From Luidia sarsii (Eukaryota; Echinodermata; Asteroidea; Paxillosida; Luidiidae): a stretch of DNA of 64,000 nt. How positions within the stretch are numbered: the stretch's first letter is position 1; each line of letters opens with the position of its first letter. A model generated the notes under the pieces. The model saw nothing but the letters and a program-made list of their open reading frames with translations, did not search any database and was not told the DNA's origin. The position numbers were made by a program, and so were the translations under genes. The stretch is taken from NCBI GenBank assembly GCA_949987565.1, contig OX465118.1, positions 11,460,884-11,524,883 of the forward strand. The letters are read 5' to 3'. Below, in pieces: positions 22,026-32,740 of this stretch.

Positions 22026-22440
22026 CTTTTCAAGAGGTCACTTTATTCAACAAATGAATTTACAAATCAGTTATAAAAGCATTTAAAAAAATAAACACAA
22101 GATTAAACAATATTTGAACGCAATCAAATTATTGGAAATCGGAAACGCACATAAATAAATCAAGAGGGATGAGTATACTTCAGAAGGTTGTTTCCATAAG
22201 TTGTCAGAAATTCCAGATGAGGTTATCATTATTCGCAGTACATAAGATTTGTTTTTCATTGGGTCCCATCTTTGTATAAAAGAGGGTAGGCCTATTTAAG
22301 TTTTGAGCTTATAATGAATGAATGAATGAATGAATGAATAAATAAATAAAACAAGCAAACACAGAACTTGCTGCTCCATTATCAGCATTGGAATGCTGGT
22401 ACTTGCAGTACACAAATGCAATCATCAACCTTGTGATAAT
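22026..22440. other. AT-rich stretch with second (GAAT)n tract
   Basis: Contains aatgaatgaatgaatgaata at about 22315-22350, similar to the tail at 22000. No gene seen. Confidence 0.4.
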
Positions 22441-22446
22441 TGCAGC

Positions 22447-22838
22447 GTCCCGGTGTCATGCCAAAATAGTGTCCCCTGCCGAATAGTGTCCACTCATTAG
22501 CATACTGATCGCTGATTGGTCCAATACGTATGACATTCAACCACCGTGGTTGGGGTATGGTTGCGCACTACACACGCATTGTGTATGGTTGCTGGCCTAA
22601 CACACGCAACGTTGGGCACTTTGGTACCGTTGGACCCTAAGTGTAACCGTAACGTTAACCCTAACCCAAACAACCCTAATCCTAACCCTAATCCTAATCC
22701 CAATCCTAATTCTAATCCAAACCCTAACCCTAACGACCCTAATCCTAGTCCTAACGCTAACCAATCAGCGATCAGTATGCTAATGAGCGGACAGTATTTG
22801 GCAGGGACACTTTTTGGCAGGACACCGGGTGTCTGTTA
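22447..22838. mobile_element. Inverted-repeat element with telomere-like core
   Basis: ccggtgtcatgccaaaatag, ccactcattagcatactgat cgctgattgg at the left are mirrored by ccaatcagcgatcagtatgctaatgagcgg and ggcaggacaccggg at the right. The centre (about 22640-22755) is a degenerate array of aaccct/taatcc hexamers resembling the animal telomere repeat TTAGGG. Confidence 0.7.
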
Positions 22839-23029
22839 TGTTAAGTGCCTCCCACAAGATTTGTTACTCCAGCTTTCTGTTCGAAGTCCATTAAAACAAA
22901 TCTTCATTCACTGCTTTTAGGCCCATAATAGTTGCCTCCAATCGCGCCATTATAGGCCCTACTCTAGCAGAGATACTTTGCACAGACCCGACTGATGGAC
23001 ATCATCATTTCAAAAGACGCCAAAGAAAT

Positions 23030-23205
23030 TGTGTTTGGGAATTTTTAGCCCTTCTACCCTACCCCCGAGCAGGGGTAAAAATTCCCCGGGGAAAATTAAG
23101 CTTGTCCCCGGGGATTTCTTCGGTAGACAGCCCGACCGAAATCACCGGGGAATTTTTGAGAAATACCCGGGGATTTCGTCTAGTGTGAAAGGCCCTTTAG
23201 GCTTA
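23030..23205. repeat. CCCCGGGG-rich foldback MITE, family H (copy 2)
   Basis: ccctacccccgagcaggggt, tccccggggatttcttcgg and ggggatttcgtctagtgtga match the copy at 4496-4775 in the same order. Confidence 0.6.
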
Positions 23206-23788
23206 CCTCGGGTAAAACTTTTCTGGTTGACATCAATATTTGGTTCAGAAAATAATGAGAAAATCTCCGTAAAAAATAGTTTCCTCGAAAAAAGAACATC
23301 TGGAATAAAGACTAATACGCACGCGCAAAATGTAGAGCTGTATTGTGGATAAGTATAGTGGTCTTTATTGCAGTCGTAGATCGCGTCGGAAGAGGAGCAT
23401 GTTCATTGTGGTGATTCGTATTGAAACAATAGGTTCTTTCATAGAAATACAAATATACCCTCATGAACGCTAGTGAACATCTGCTGAAACAAGAAAATTT
23501 AAGTAAAAAGAATTAAGAGGGTCAGAATAACGAATAACGAATACTATAATTATTTGCGGGGCAATTGTCAGTAGGTACACTTAATAACTGTGCGACTGGA
23601 TGTAACGTCTAACCGCGGTGAAATTAAACTTGCTCCGATCCTCGTAATCGTATACTTGTCGTACTAACACTGTAACAGTAACACTAAGTAACATTAGTAC
23701 GCTGTACATTCTAATAACACAATAGGTTGAACTTCAACTTGAAGTATTCAATTTTAACTAGCTTTTCGTAGCAGTCGTTTGCTTGAAA
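23206..23788. other. Upstream region of PRIMPOL
   Basis: No exon seen on either strand. It should contain the PRIMPOL promoter, but I see no clear TATA box or initiator I would defend. Confidence 0.3.
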
Positions 23789-23800
23789 ATGGCGAATTAG
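23789..23800 (+). promoter_or_regulatory. Minimal upstream ORF before PRIMPOL start
   Basis: ATG GCG AAT TAG ends five bases before the proposed PRIMPOL ATG at 23806. If both lie in the mature 5' leader this three-codon frame would act on initiation; whether it is transcribed is not known. Confidence 0.35.
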
Positions 23801-23805
23801 TTGAC

Positions 23806-26800
23806 ATGGCCTTGTTGGAGCAGAAGACACGGTGAGTCATTTTTATTGTTGGCCTATTTTTGCGTTAACATTTCTGAATTCTGATGTCAAAACATCGTCA
23901 CAACAACTCAGAAGTGCAACTGCAACTGCAAGTAACAACAACATGATGATCATTAAATTAATTCAATAATTGATATTATTAATTTATTATACTTTATTAT
24001 TATACTAAGCCTATATAGGGGCCTACACCGCACTTGGCATTGCCATTTTTGGCAAGTTGTGACTTGTGTTGTGTGTACTACTACTAGTACTAGTACTAGT
24101 ACTACTAGTACTAGGAAGAGCTCTTCCTACCTCCATGGTAGTCCTCCATTAGTCCGAGTAACTTGGACCCGACAAGTCACCCTTTTTTATCGAATTTTGG
24201 TACTACCATGGAGGAATTAACATCCTCCATGGTACTACTACTTCTACCCAGTACTAGTACTACTACTAGTACTGTAGTAGTACTAGTAGTACTAGTACAA
24301 GTAGTAGTAGTAATACTACTTGACTAGTACTACTAGTACTACTACTACTACTGCTAGTACTACTACTACTACAGTACTACTAGTACTAGTAAGTTACTAG
24401 TAGTACTAGTAGTAGTAGTACTACTACTGTACTAGTACTACTTATACTACATTACTAGTACTACTATTAAGTACTAACTAGTACTGTAGTAGTACTAGTA
24501 GTAGTAGTACTAGTAGTACTAGTACAAGTAGTAGTAGTAATACTACTTGACTAGTACTACTAGTACTACTACTACTAGTACACTGTACTAGTAGTAGTAC
24601 TACATTACTACTATACTAGTACTACTAACTAGTACTTGTACTGTAGTACTACTACTACTAAGTACTAGTACTACTTGTACTAGTACTACTGAGTACTAGT
24701 AACTACAATGTAGTACTAGGGAGTAGGGTAAAAGGTACCACTAGCACAGGGTTTGGACTCGGTTCGACCATGGTTCGACTTGGACCCTACACTGCGTCAC
24801 CCGAACCTCAAAATTTCAAAATTCGATAAAAAAAGGGTGACTTATCGGGTCCAAGTTACTCGGACTACACTCATCCTACTACTACTTTACTAGTACTCAC
24901 TAAGTAGTAGTACTACTATTACTGAGTACTAAGTCCTGCAGTTCACCAAACTCATCGTAACTTGCCATCAATCGCAAGACAATGGGCGATGCCCAGAAAC
25001 CATTATGGCCTGTAACTCAACTTAATATAGGTAATCCATCGTAAGTTGAGTTACGATGCATCGCAAGGCAGCCTTTGTGAAATCCAGCCCAGGTCTAGTC
25101 AATGTTTTCTTGGCCGTTTTTCAAAAAGGTGAGATTTCTTAATCTAGGCAACCAATATGCAACCACTGTGATTAAAGTTTAATCTGACTCTGAGTGATTG
25201 TGTTCATTACTTTGTCAGTCAGGTGAAATGGCAGGAGAGACTAATGAAACTACAAGCAGTGGAGGCATGGTACCAGACCTACCCATTGATACCACCATAC
25301 AGACCACGGTATGTAAATAAACATATGGAAGTCATCTACAGCACAAGATCGTCTCATATTTTAGTAAAATGAAAACCGTAAGATGCAAAAATGTTGCAAA
25401 CTGCTTACTTACTAAAATGACCAAAAAGCAAGTATTAAAAATTAGCAGGGCCTGATGTTTTAGATCCTAGCAGAACCTTTTTCAAAGGCATAATGCCTTT
25501 CTGCCTTTGAAGTTTGAGAAAGGTCTCGCTAAAATATAATTGCTGATAAAATGAAAACAGAGTAGTACCGGTATTTACTTCTATCTCTGCCGGCTCTCAC
25601 TTGTTCCAGGTCACAAAATTATCGTTGTAGGACAGTCAAAATTCCAACAAGCAATCTGGATTTTTTTTTTCACTTGAATAAAACGATTGATTACTTTTCT
25701 TCTTCCAATTTGTTGTAGAAATTGCTTTTTTGTTGACTGAAACCTCGCATTGGAATGATTTTTGTTACTTGGGGCATTCCAGTGATCTTATAAAAAAATG
25801 CCAGTCAAGTGAAAACCTGGAATAAATATTTGATGGAATTGCGGATTTTTACCCACACTTCCATTTTCAGATTGTCTGTGTTTGTTTTTCAGGCTCATTG
25901 ATCCTAGCCCATTCTGGCACACGGTGTATCGACAGAAACATGCCTTTGATGTTGCCTCTGCACACCCAGAGGTAATTCTGAATTCTGCAAGTATCCTCCA
26001 AGACGAAGAAGCCTCCCTCAAATGCCCCCTCGTGATTAACCCATATCCGGCGAGTTATGGGATTTCACGTAGGACGCACAAAAGTACAAATGCCGAATTA
26101 CGTGAAATTCCGTGGTCTATTTTTAGGTTTGTAAAAATGATGCTGTTATCCCATTCACTGTTGATATGGTTTATGATGTTTTAGATTTTCTTGTAACATA
26201 ATCAAGTAATCTACTGGTAATAGTTTGTTTTGGTTTTATTTTTTGGAATAGGTTTGCGGTGACACCATGTGAATGATCTTTTGTGAGTATGTGTGGTTCT
26301 GAAAAGAACCGGAGGAACTTGACGTTTTGAACAGTGTACTCTCCTGAAGACGAACAGAGTACACTGTTCAAAACATCAAGTTCCTCCGGTTCTTTTCAGA
26401 ACCACACATACTCACAAAAGAGAAATTCACATGATGTCACCGCAAACCTATTATCCTGCTATTCTCACCATGCAAACCTTCAAATCTCATTATTGTTTCT
26501 CTAAAGGAGGTGCACGTCTTTGCCTTTGAGGCTGAGAACCCGACGGCAGGGTCAGCAGCCAGTAAAGGCCAGAGGAAGTATCTGGTCACGACGTACTTGC
26601 AGCTGTGGCACACCATACACAATCTAGCCAGCCGGGACAAGCATGCCAGTTTCTACGAAGTCATTCCGGAGGGAGCAGCCTGCAAACTCTACTTTGATCT
26701 AGAGTTCAGCCGAACTCTGAACCCTGAGTCCTGTGGGAACCAAATGGTTGAGGCCTTCGTCAAGGTACATTCTGACATCGCAGTCTAACCTGATGCTGGA

Positions 26801-29800
26801 CTCACCTCGATGCATCTTGACTGCTGATGTTCTGCCCAGCTTACGTTACTTGCACTCTGATTAGGGTTAATTAGCCCTGCTCGACGTACTAAGCTATGAG
26901 TGTCTTAACCACTTGACCACCGAACTGGTCAAGGCCATGTGGCGGATTCAAATGGTGGGTGTGTCCTTGACGGTGGCCCATGCAGGGAGACATAAACAAG
27001 TGCAGCATTTCCTGTCAGTCAGAGCGCATCGTGGGATTGAAATAACAAAACAATGCGATTCATTTCCACACACTTAGCGTCCCAAATAAACGCGATTATT
27101 TGGAAAAGTCTCACTAAGTAATAGTGGAGTTCCAATCGCGCTTCAATTCCCACTAATAATCGCATTTATTGTGTCCACACACACACAAAATGGTGGCGTT
27201 TGAATTGCGATTCTAATCGCGATCCAAATAATTGCGTTTATTTGAGACAGTGGAAACAGCCCCAATGACTGCTTTTATTTTTCAGCTGCTCCATCACTCT
27301 GATAAGGATGCTTAGGGGTTGTATGTGTCCGTCCTTTTTGCCTTCAGTTTGTGTGTGAGGAGCTTGCTACGATTCATCAGGTGACTTGTGGCAGCCGCCA
27401 TGTCATCAACTTAGACGCCACGACTCAAGAGAAGTTTAGTAGGCATCTCATCTACAATCTACCGCAAGCCGTCTTCAAGGACAACATACAAGCAGGTGCA
27501 AGTAGCAGCCACTTACATATGTAGAAGATTCATCCTTTCATTTGTCAATAGGTTGAAAGATCCCAGTCAGTTTTTCCTTTGTTTGTTTCACTTTAATTGA
27601 AAAACCTGCACCCACTTTGTGTGATCCCCGAGCTGCTGTAGCCAGGTTTATGACAATTGGTTGTTTGCATCTGAATGAAAGCGGGGATGCGATCCCTGGA
27701 GAGATATACGTCAGTTAATGGTTGAATTGCTTCTGACTGGCGCCCCCACCCCGGCAAAGACTAGTTGACTATTTAGGAAGGCCACCATGTAAAGGCTGGA
27801 TAGCTCAGATGGAAGAGCACTGGTACAGTAATCCAGAGGTCTCTGGTTCAAGTCCTGGTCCAGTCAATTTTGTTTCCTCTGTTTGACTAGATTGAAATAA
27901 ATACAAACTGCTTGCTCAGTCAGATGACTCAAATATCATTTCGATTCCAGAAGGACCTTTCACATAGGCAAATGGCTTTGGAAAACTTCCTGAAAGAATT
28001 AAAACTAGAACACAGATATGGATATGTGTCGAAACTTGCCAGAATATTGACAATTTCTGCATTTGAGAAAGGTCCGGCTAGGATTGAAACATCAGGTCCT
28101 GCTAATTATTGACATTGTTTTGTTTGTGACTTGTTTAATTGTTATACCTAAATAATTCAGGGGACTTTGTTCAGGGCTTGTGCCAGAAGATCACGAAGAT
28201 GTGCCAGAGAACAGGGATGAAGAGGGAAGAAAGCAACGGTGAACCTGCTGCCAAGAAGACCAGGCATGCTGAGGATGAGGGCATTGCCGGGCATCCCAAC
28301 TCCAAGGAGAAGGAAGGCCGGCATTCCCTTCAGAAGCTGTTTGTTAAAAACAGAGACGGTGTCTCTGTTCTCTTTGTTGACCAAGGCAAGCTCTGCTTAC
28401 TCTAGGGCCACTTCCACTACACCAAATAAGCGTGATTATTTGTATCACGATTCAAACCCTTTTTCTTTCTTTTTTGACACAATAAATGCGATTATTAGTG
28501 GGATTTGAATCGCAATTCGGACTCTGCTTAGAGTGAGACTTAAGTTAAAAAATGTGTTTATTTGCGACGTCGTGTGTGCGGGAATGTTCCACTGAATTGC
28601 ACTGGTTTTTTTTTAATCCCACAATGCATCGCTCACACTCTGATTGACAGGACGTGCTGTGCTTGTTTATACATGTCTCCCTGCATGGGCCACCCTCAAG
28701 GACACACCCACCATTTGACCACAACTGCTAACCACAATTGGCTGGCGATTTTTTGCAACGCGATTTCTTGGCCTGTGTGGACACGACAAAAAAAACCCTG
28801 GTTTTTGAATCGCGATTCAAATCACAATTATTTTCTTAGTGAGAGCGGCCCTTCTCTGCACATTGATGCCATCCAACAACAACCTAACAGCACGGAGAGC
28901 CAGCTGGCAGCAGACTACCCGACCCCCTCAACTCACAGTCATCCCAAATACAAGATTACCACCGAGTGCTAACCTTCCTTGCAAAAACTGGACAACCCTG
29001 AACCGGCTATACGGACGGGAGTGGGCCGTTTCAATGCTAACATGCACCGCTGGGGTCTGCGCCCATCAGCAGCCTGCCCGTGCAGAGCCGAGGAACAGAC
29101 CGCCCACCACATCATCCACAAGTGCCCCACTTTCCCCACACCCAATGACTTGGACCTTGAAAACCCAAACCATGACACAGTAAGCTGGCTGCAGAAGCTG
29201 AGTGACACCGCCTAGCTGTCTCATACGAAAGTAGAATGCCACTCAAACTTTCCTCAACACTCTTAATAAGCTCCCATATCATGCTATAGACTGATCTCCT
29301 TTTTTGTTGGGTTTTCAGGAGTCTACACAAGGAATAGGAATTTCCGACTGTACAAGTGCAGCAAGCTGAGCAAGGCCAATCCGCTTTTGTTGGCCGAGGA
29401 GAATGTATACAAGCCCACAATGGCCAAGAAGATGTCCCCTGGTAAACCAGCTACCCAAGCAGCAAGTGAGAGGCAGCTCTTTTTGGATTCTATCATCACT
29501 AATGTAAGGTGAGCAACAGACGAGTTCTTCATGCATATCATATGATTTTTTGCTTTGGGGAGAATGTCCTTCAAGAATGGTTTGCCAAACTTGTGTAATT
29601 AAACACGGCATGCTCGGTGCTTTGCCCGATTGCCTGATGGAAAATACAGGTAGCTAGGGCGGGATTCGAACCTGCGACTCCTGCCTTCTAGTGCAGATGT
29701 CTTTAACCACTGGACCACCGAGATGGTTGAGGGCATTAGGTGGATTCTAATCTGTATAGCAGCGTGTACCACTTGCATCATACATAGATATACATTCAAT

Positions 29801-31969
29801 AATGTAATATGATTTGTTGGGTCAAGGAGAACGTAATTCAATGAGGATTTGCCCTACTCTAATTACTCCTAATAAGCACTATATTCTCAGTGCTTTGCCC
29901 GATTGCCTGCTGTAAACAAAGTCAGGCAGCTCAGGTGGGATTCGAACCTGTGACTCCTGTTTTCTAGTGCAGACGTCTTAACCACTGGACCACTGAGCTA
30001 GTCGAGGTCGTGCGATGGATTTGAATAAGATTATGTAGCGGCAGTTACAGTGTCGCATCACAGATGTAATATGATTTCAAATCCAGGAGTTATATATCTA
30101 TGTGACAAGTTCATGGGCCCTCTTTGGACTTGGCATTCAACTGGCTTCAGCCTCCTCTCCGTCTCTTACATCAAGTTAGGAACAGGTCTAAAAACAGAGC
30201 TTTTTGGCTTCAGTTTTTGAAGGAGATGCTCTGCTTTGAAGAGAACACCGAAGCTTTAATATCAGCAAAGACCCACAAATTTGCATTTTCAGCTTTCAAG
30301 TTGTAGAGACGAAACATGAGCTAAAGCCATTTTTTTGTTTAGAAAGGCCCCTTGTTTACCCTTTTTTTTAAGTGATTTTATTGTTTTGCTCTGAGAGGAT
30401 AATCTAAATGGTCAGTCATATGATCTTCCCACCAATGACCAAGATGTATTGGTTGTAGTTACTCCCCAGGTACACAGATCTTAACCTCGGAAAGCCAGAG
30501 CAGGAGAAAGACAAGCCAGGACGAGAAGGCAGACAACCCAAACTCACAGGGTGAGAATGCTTCAAGGGCTCCCTCACAAAAACCCCTGTCCGTACCGGAC
30601 TTTTTCCAGTAAAACTTAACAAGACAATGGGAACTTTCCCCATTTTATGTCCAGTGCGAACAGCCTTGGACATTTTCTTCTTCTCAGTTACTTTTCACGA
30701 GTCCAGCGGTTACTTCTGCCAGCCAACTGCCCAGAAAAAATTACCTGGTCACTTTTTTCCGAGATGAAAAGTCCAGTGCGGACAGTGCATGCATTTTAAG
30801 CAGGCGATCAGGAAACCACTGGCACTGAGCATACGGTAGAGTGCTATCAAATAATTGAGTAGGGCAAACCCTCATTGAATTACATTCTCACCAGCGCAAA
30901 ATTATTTCGTATCAATTGCCTGTCTTGCTTTTCCCTCATCCATCACGAGGTGATGCGTCTTGGTTTTGTCTTCCTCGCAGTGGCAGCGAGTCGGCAGGAG
31001 ACCAAGGAAGGGCTGGGTCAGTCTCCGTTCCCGGAGATCGATGCCTTTATCCAGAGTGTTGTCAGCATGGATGGCAGGCAGGGGGCCGTCCGTCGCTGGG
31101 TCTTCTTCAGCCAGGGCCAACTGCTTGTCTACGACATCGTCAAGAACCGCTGGTGTGGAAATATCCAACGGCAGCACAAGAGTAACAACATCATGTGCGT
31201 GACACTCGGAGTGATATGTCCCAAAAATGCCATCAGAATCGCTAGAATGAAAATTTCCCTTAAAAAAAAAAAAAAAATGAAAATCAATGATTTACTTGCA
31301 TGTGTGCTTCACATGTTTTCTCCTAGCCTTGTCTGCCCGGTTTGTCAAAGTCCCACGTCCACATTTGAGTTTCAAGGTGTCGGATCTGTGTGAGGTTGAA
31401 ATTATCGGTTGCCACTTTGAAATCACAAAATTCCTGGGAAAACACGATGCTGTACAATAGTTACACTCTTGTAAGTTCGTTGATGATATTATTGTTTCTC
31501 ATTTGCTGGCTTTAGGATGCTTGTTGATCTTCGGCACGGCGTATACTACCAGAAATGCCACGACCCAGACTGCAGGACAGCAGGATATAAGTCTGCAGAT
31601 ACTCCCCTCCCCTCACACCTCCTGCCGACCTTTGGTGAGGATCTCGTGGACGATGAGGAGCTTCTGGAGGCGGTCAAGGCTGCGGAAGAGCAGGAGGCAA
31701 GAGGAAAGACAACCTCTGAGAACCTCGAGGACACAGCGAGCGATGATGAGCTCTTGGCAGCAAGTCTCGAAGTCGAACGCAGCATGAGAGCTGGGAATAA
31801 AGACCGAGGCTCCGAGATCTCTTGTCCGGGAGGTCTTCCTTCCCCGGTGGACTCTGGAAGGGAGGGCGTGGGAGATATGACAGAGAGTGACGAGGAACTC
31901 CTGGCTGCTGTTGTAGATGCTGAAAGCAGTTCAGATATGCCCGATGCCCCCTGCTCTGTCTCATCCTAG
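23806..31969 (+). CDS. PRIMPOL: PrimPol, primase-polymerase (AEP superfamily)
   Basis: PrimPol reprimes stalled DNA replication and does translesion synthesis in nucleus and mitochondria. Exons: 23806-23831, 25219-25308, 25893-25971, 26507-26764, 27348-27495, 28161-28385, 29319-29508, about 30470/30478-30550, 30981-31194, 31516-31969; about 580 aa, against 560 in human. The N-terminal helix (WQERLMKLQAVEAWYQ) leads into the AEP core: YEVIPEGAACKLYFDLEF with the metal-binding D-x-E, KFSRHLIYNLP with the S-x-H motif, and LFVDQGVYTRNRNFRLYK. The zinc ligands are all present: C and H in RWCGNIQRQHKSNN, and C-x4-C in KCHDPDC. The acidic C terminus has three motifs of type DDEELL. The intron after 28385 has a GC donor. 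The junction of exons 7 and 8 is out of phase as drawn, so a microexon or a different donor (AAT/gtaagg) is needed. Confidence 0.92.
24070..24950. repeat. ACTAGT/ACT trinucleotide-hexanucleotide array with inverted flanks
   Basis: About 800 bases composed of tagtac, actagt and actact words in both orientations, so much of it is self-complementary. Near each end an inverted block occurs: gtccgagtaacttggacccg acaagtcaccc at 24150-24185 against gggtgacttatcgggtccaa gttactcggac at 24834-24866. It lies in PRIMPOL intron 1. Confidence 0.9.
25390..25530. repeat. Family E foldback element, degenerate
   Basis: gttgcaaactgcttacttac taaaatgacc, then cagggcctgatgttttagat cctagcagaacc and a damaged inverted arm (gagaaaggtctcgct). 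Within PRIMPOL intron 2. Confidence 0.65.
26247..26455. mobile_element. Family D foldback element
   Basis: aataggtttgcggtgacaccatgtgaatga is mirrored by tcacatgatgtcaccgcaaacctatt, and the inner arm gttcaaaacatcaagttcctcc is paired with ggaggaacttgacgttttgaac. It lies immediately upstream of PRIMPOL exon 4 (intron 3). Confidence 0.8.
26880..26970 (-). repeat. Second tRNA-derived SINE family (G), fragment
   Basis: gtcttaaccacttgaccacc gaactggtcaaggc and ggcggattcaaatgg match the head region of the SINE copies at 29584-30010. In PRIMPOL intron 4. Confidence 0.5.
27033..27275. repeat. Inverted-repeat element, family M (copy 1)
   Basis: ccaaataaacgcgattattt gg at the left is mirrored by ccaaataattgcgtttattt g at the right. 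ccactaataatcgcatttat tgtg in the middle recurs inverted at about 28482-28500 in a second copy. Confidence 0.55.
27545..27875 (+). repeat. tRNA-derived SINE with adjacent tail fragment
   Basis: A tail fragment (gatcccagtcagtttttcct) is followed by a full head: ggctggatagctcagatgga agagcac, gaggtctctggttcaagtcc tggtccagtcaa. In PRIMPOL intron 5. Confidence 0.7.
27905..28125. repeat. Family E foldback element, expanded spacer
   Basis: aaactgcttgctcagtcaga, catttcgattccagaaggac ctttcac and, inverted, gagaaaggtccggctaggat tgaaacatcaggtcctgcta. It ends about 35 bases before PRIMPOL exon 6. Confidence 0.6.
28402..28850. repeat. Inverted-repeat element, family M (copy 2)
   Basis: gggccacttccactacacca aataagcgtgattatttg is mirrored by gaatcgcgattcaaatcaca attattttcttagtgagagc ggcccttc. 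In PRIMPOL intron 6, starting just after the GC donor. Confidence 0.55.
28860..29216 (+). pseudogene. Non-LTR retrotransposon fragment, C-terminal end of ORF2-type protein
   Basis: One frame reads LPCKNWTTLNR and, after a frameshift near 29010, the next reads RTGVGRFNANMHRWGL followed by CPCRAEEQTAHHIIHKCP and a stop at 29213-29215. This is the zinc-binding tail that follows the reverse transcriptase in jockey/CR1/I-like elements. No reverse transcriptase core is present and the frame is broken, so it is a dead fragment within PRIMPOL intron 6. Confidence 0.7.
29584..29748 (-). repeat. tRNA-derived SINE family G, inverted
   Basis: Read on the minus strand: ggtggtccagtggttaaaga and caggttcgaatcccgcccta, with A-box-like and B-box-like spacing. 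The flank cggtgctttgcccgattgcc tgatg is shared with the copy at 29885. Within PRIMPOL intron 7. Confidence 0.65.
29828..30015 (-). repeat. tRNA-derived SINE family G, inverted
   Basis: gtaattcaatgaggatttgc cctac (tail), agtgctttgcccgattgcct and, inverted, aggttcgaatcccacctgag with cagtggtccagtggttaaga. Same order as the copies at 29584 and 34488. Confidence 0.65.
30560..30800. repeat. Inverted-repeat element
   Basis: aaacccctgtccgtaccgga cttttt and tatgtccagtgcgaacag, with gaaaagtccagtgcggacag at the right and gtaacttttc-like arms between, suggest a short foldback element. It begins ten bases after the PRIMPOL exon 8 donor. Confidence 0.4.
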
Positions 31970-32342
31970 ATTATAGAAGACGTTGTGATAGATGAACACT
32001 TGGGAACGAGTCACCCATTCCTTTCACTTGTAGGAAGTTTTTTTGGAAATTATGATAAACATTCCATATCACTTATCTGCACTGTGAGGCCTTTTCACAC
32101 TTGCACCTGAATTTTGTTTCTCTCATCAAGTTATCTGTTACATCCAGGAAAATGTTCCAAATTTTCCTCATTAAATTGTTTTTACCCTACCCGTTTTGAA
32201 ACAAGCTCACATGGTCGTTATGAACTTTCTCACATGTTTTGTAAGTGTTTTGTATGCATGTATAACTTAAAATCTTCGAATCATGTTGAAGTTGATATTT
32301 TGTTGTCCAACTGAAATAAGTAAGGTTGTATTTTATCCTATG

Positions 32343-32348
32343 AATAAA
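32343..32348 (+). promoter_or_regulatory. PRIMPOL polyadenylation signal
   Basis: AATAAA in cctatgaataaaaacctat, about 375 bases after the PRIMPOL stop. It is the first canonical hexamer downstream. Confidence 0.6.
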
Positions 32349-32454
32349 AACCTATACAGAGCGGCCTACTTTCTTAGATTGAATTAAAGACTATCTCAAT
32401 CGGTCATGCTGGACTTTTTTTGCAGTTTATTTTAGCCTCTTGATTTTAATACAA

Positions 32455-32656
32455 AAACTGTTGCAAACTGCTCACTGACTAAAATGGAGAAAGGTCCTGA
32501 TAGGATCGACACGCTAGGCCCTCTTACTTTTGAGATCTATTTATTTTTGTTAATGGTTGAATTGCTTCTGACGGAGAGAGAGGGGAGGGAGAGAGAGAGG
32601 AGTGAGAGTGGACGGAGAGAGAGAAAGAGAGAGGGGAGAGAGAGAGCGAGTGGAGG

Positions 32657-32688
<32 letters not shown>

Positions 32689-32740
32689 GGGGAGAGAGAG
32701 AGAGGGGGGAGAGAGAGAGGGGGGGAGAGAGCTAGTGCAC
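32455..32740. repeat. Family E fragment followed by (GA)n microsatellite
   Basis: gttgcaaactgctcactgac, gagaaaggtcctgataggat, then from 32570 about 165 bases of gagaga with g interruptions. The open frames through it (repeated RERE or SLSLS) are artefacts of low complexity. Confidence 0.8.

Noticed and set aside
24070..24950. CRISPR-like array
   Set aside because: No fixed direct repeats with unique spacers; it is a self-complementary simple repeat in an animal intron.
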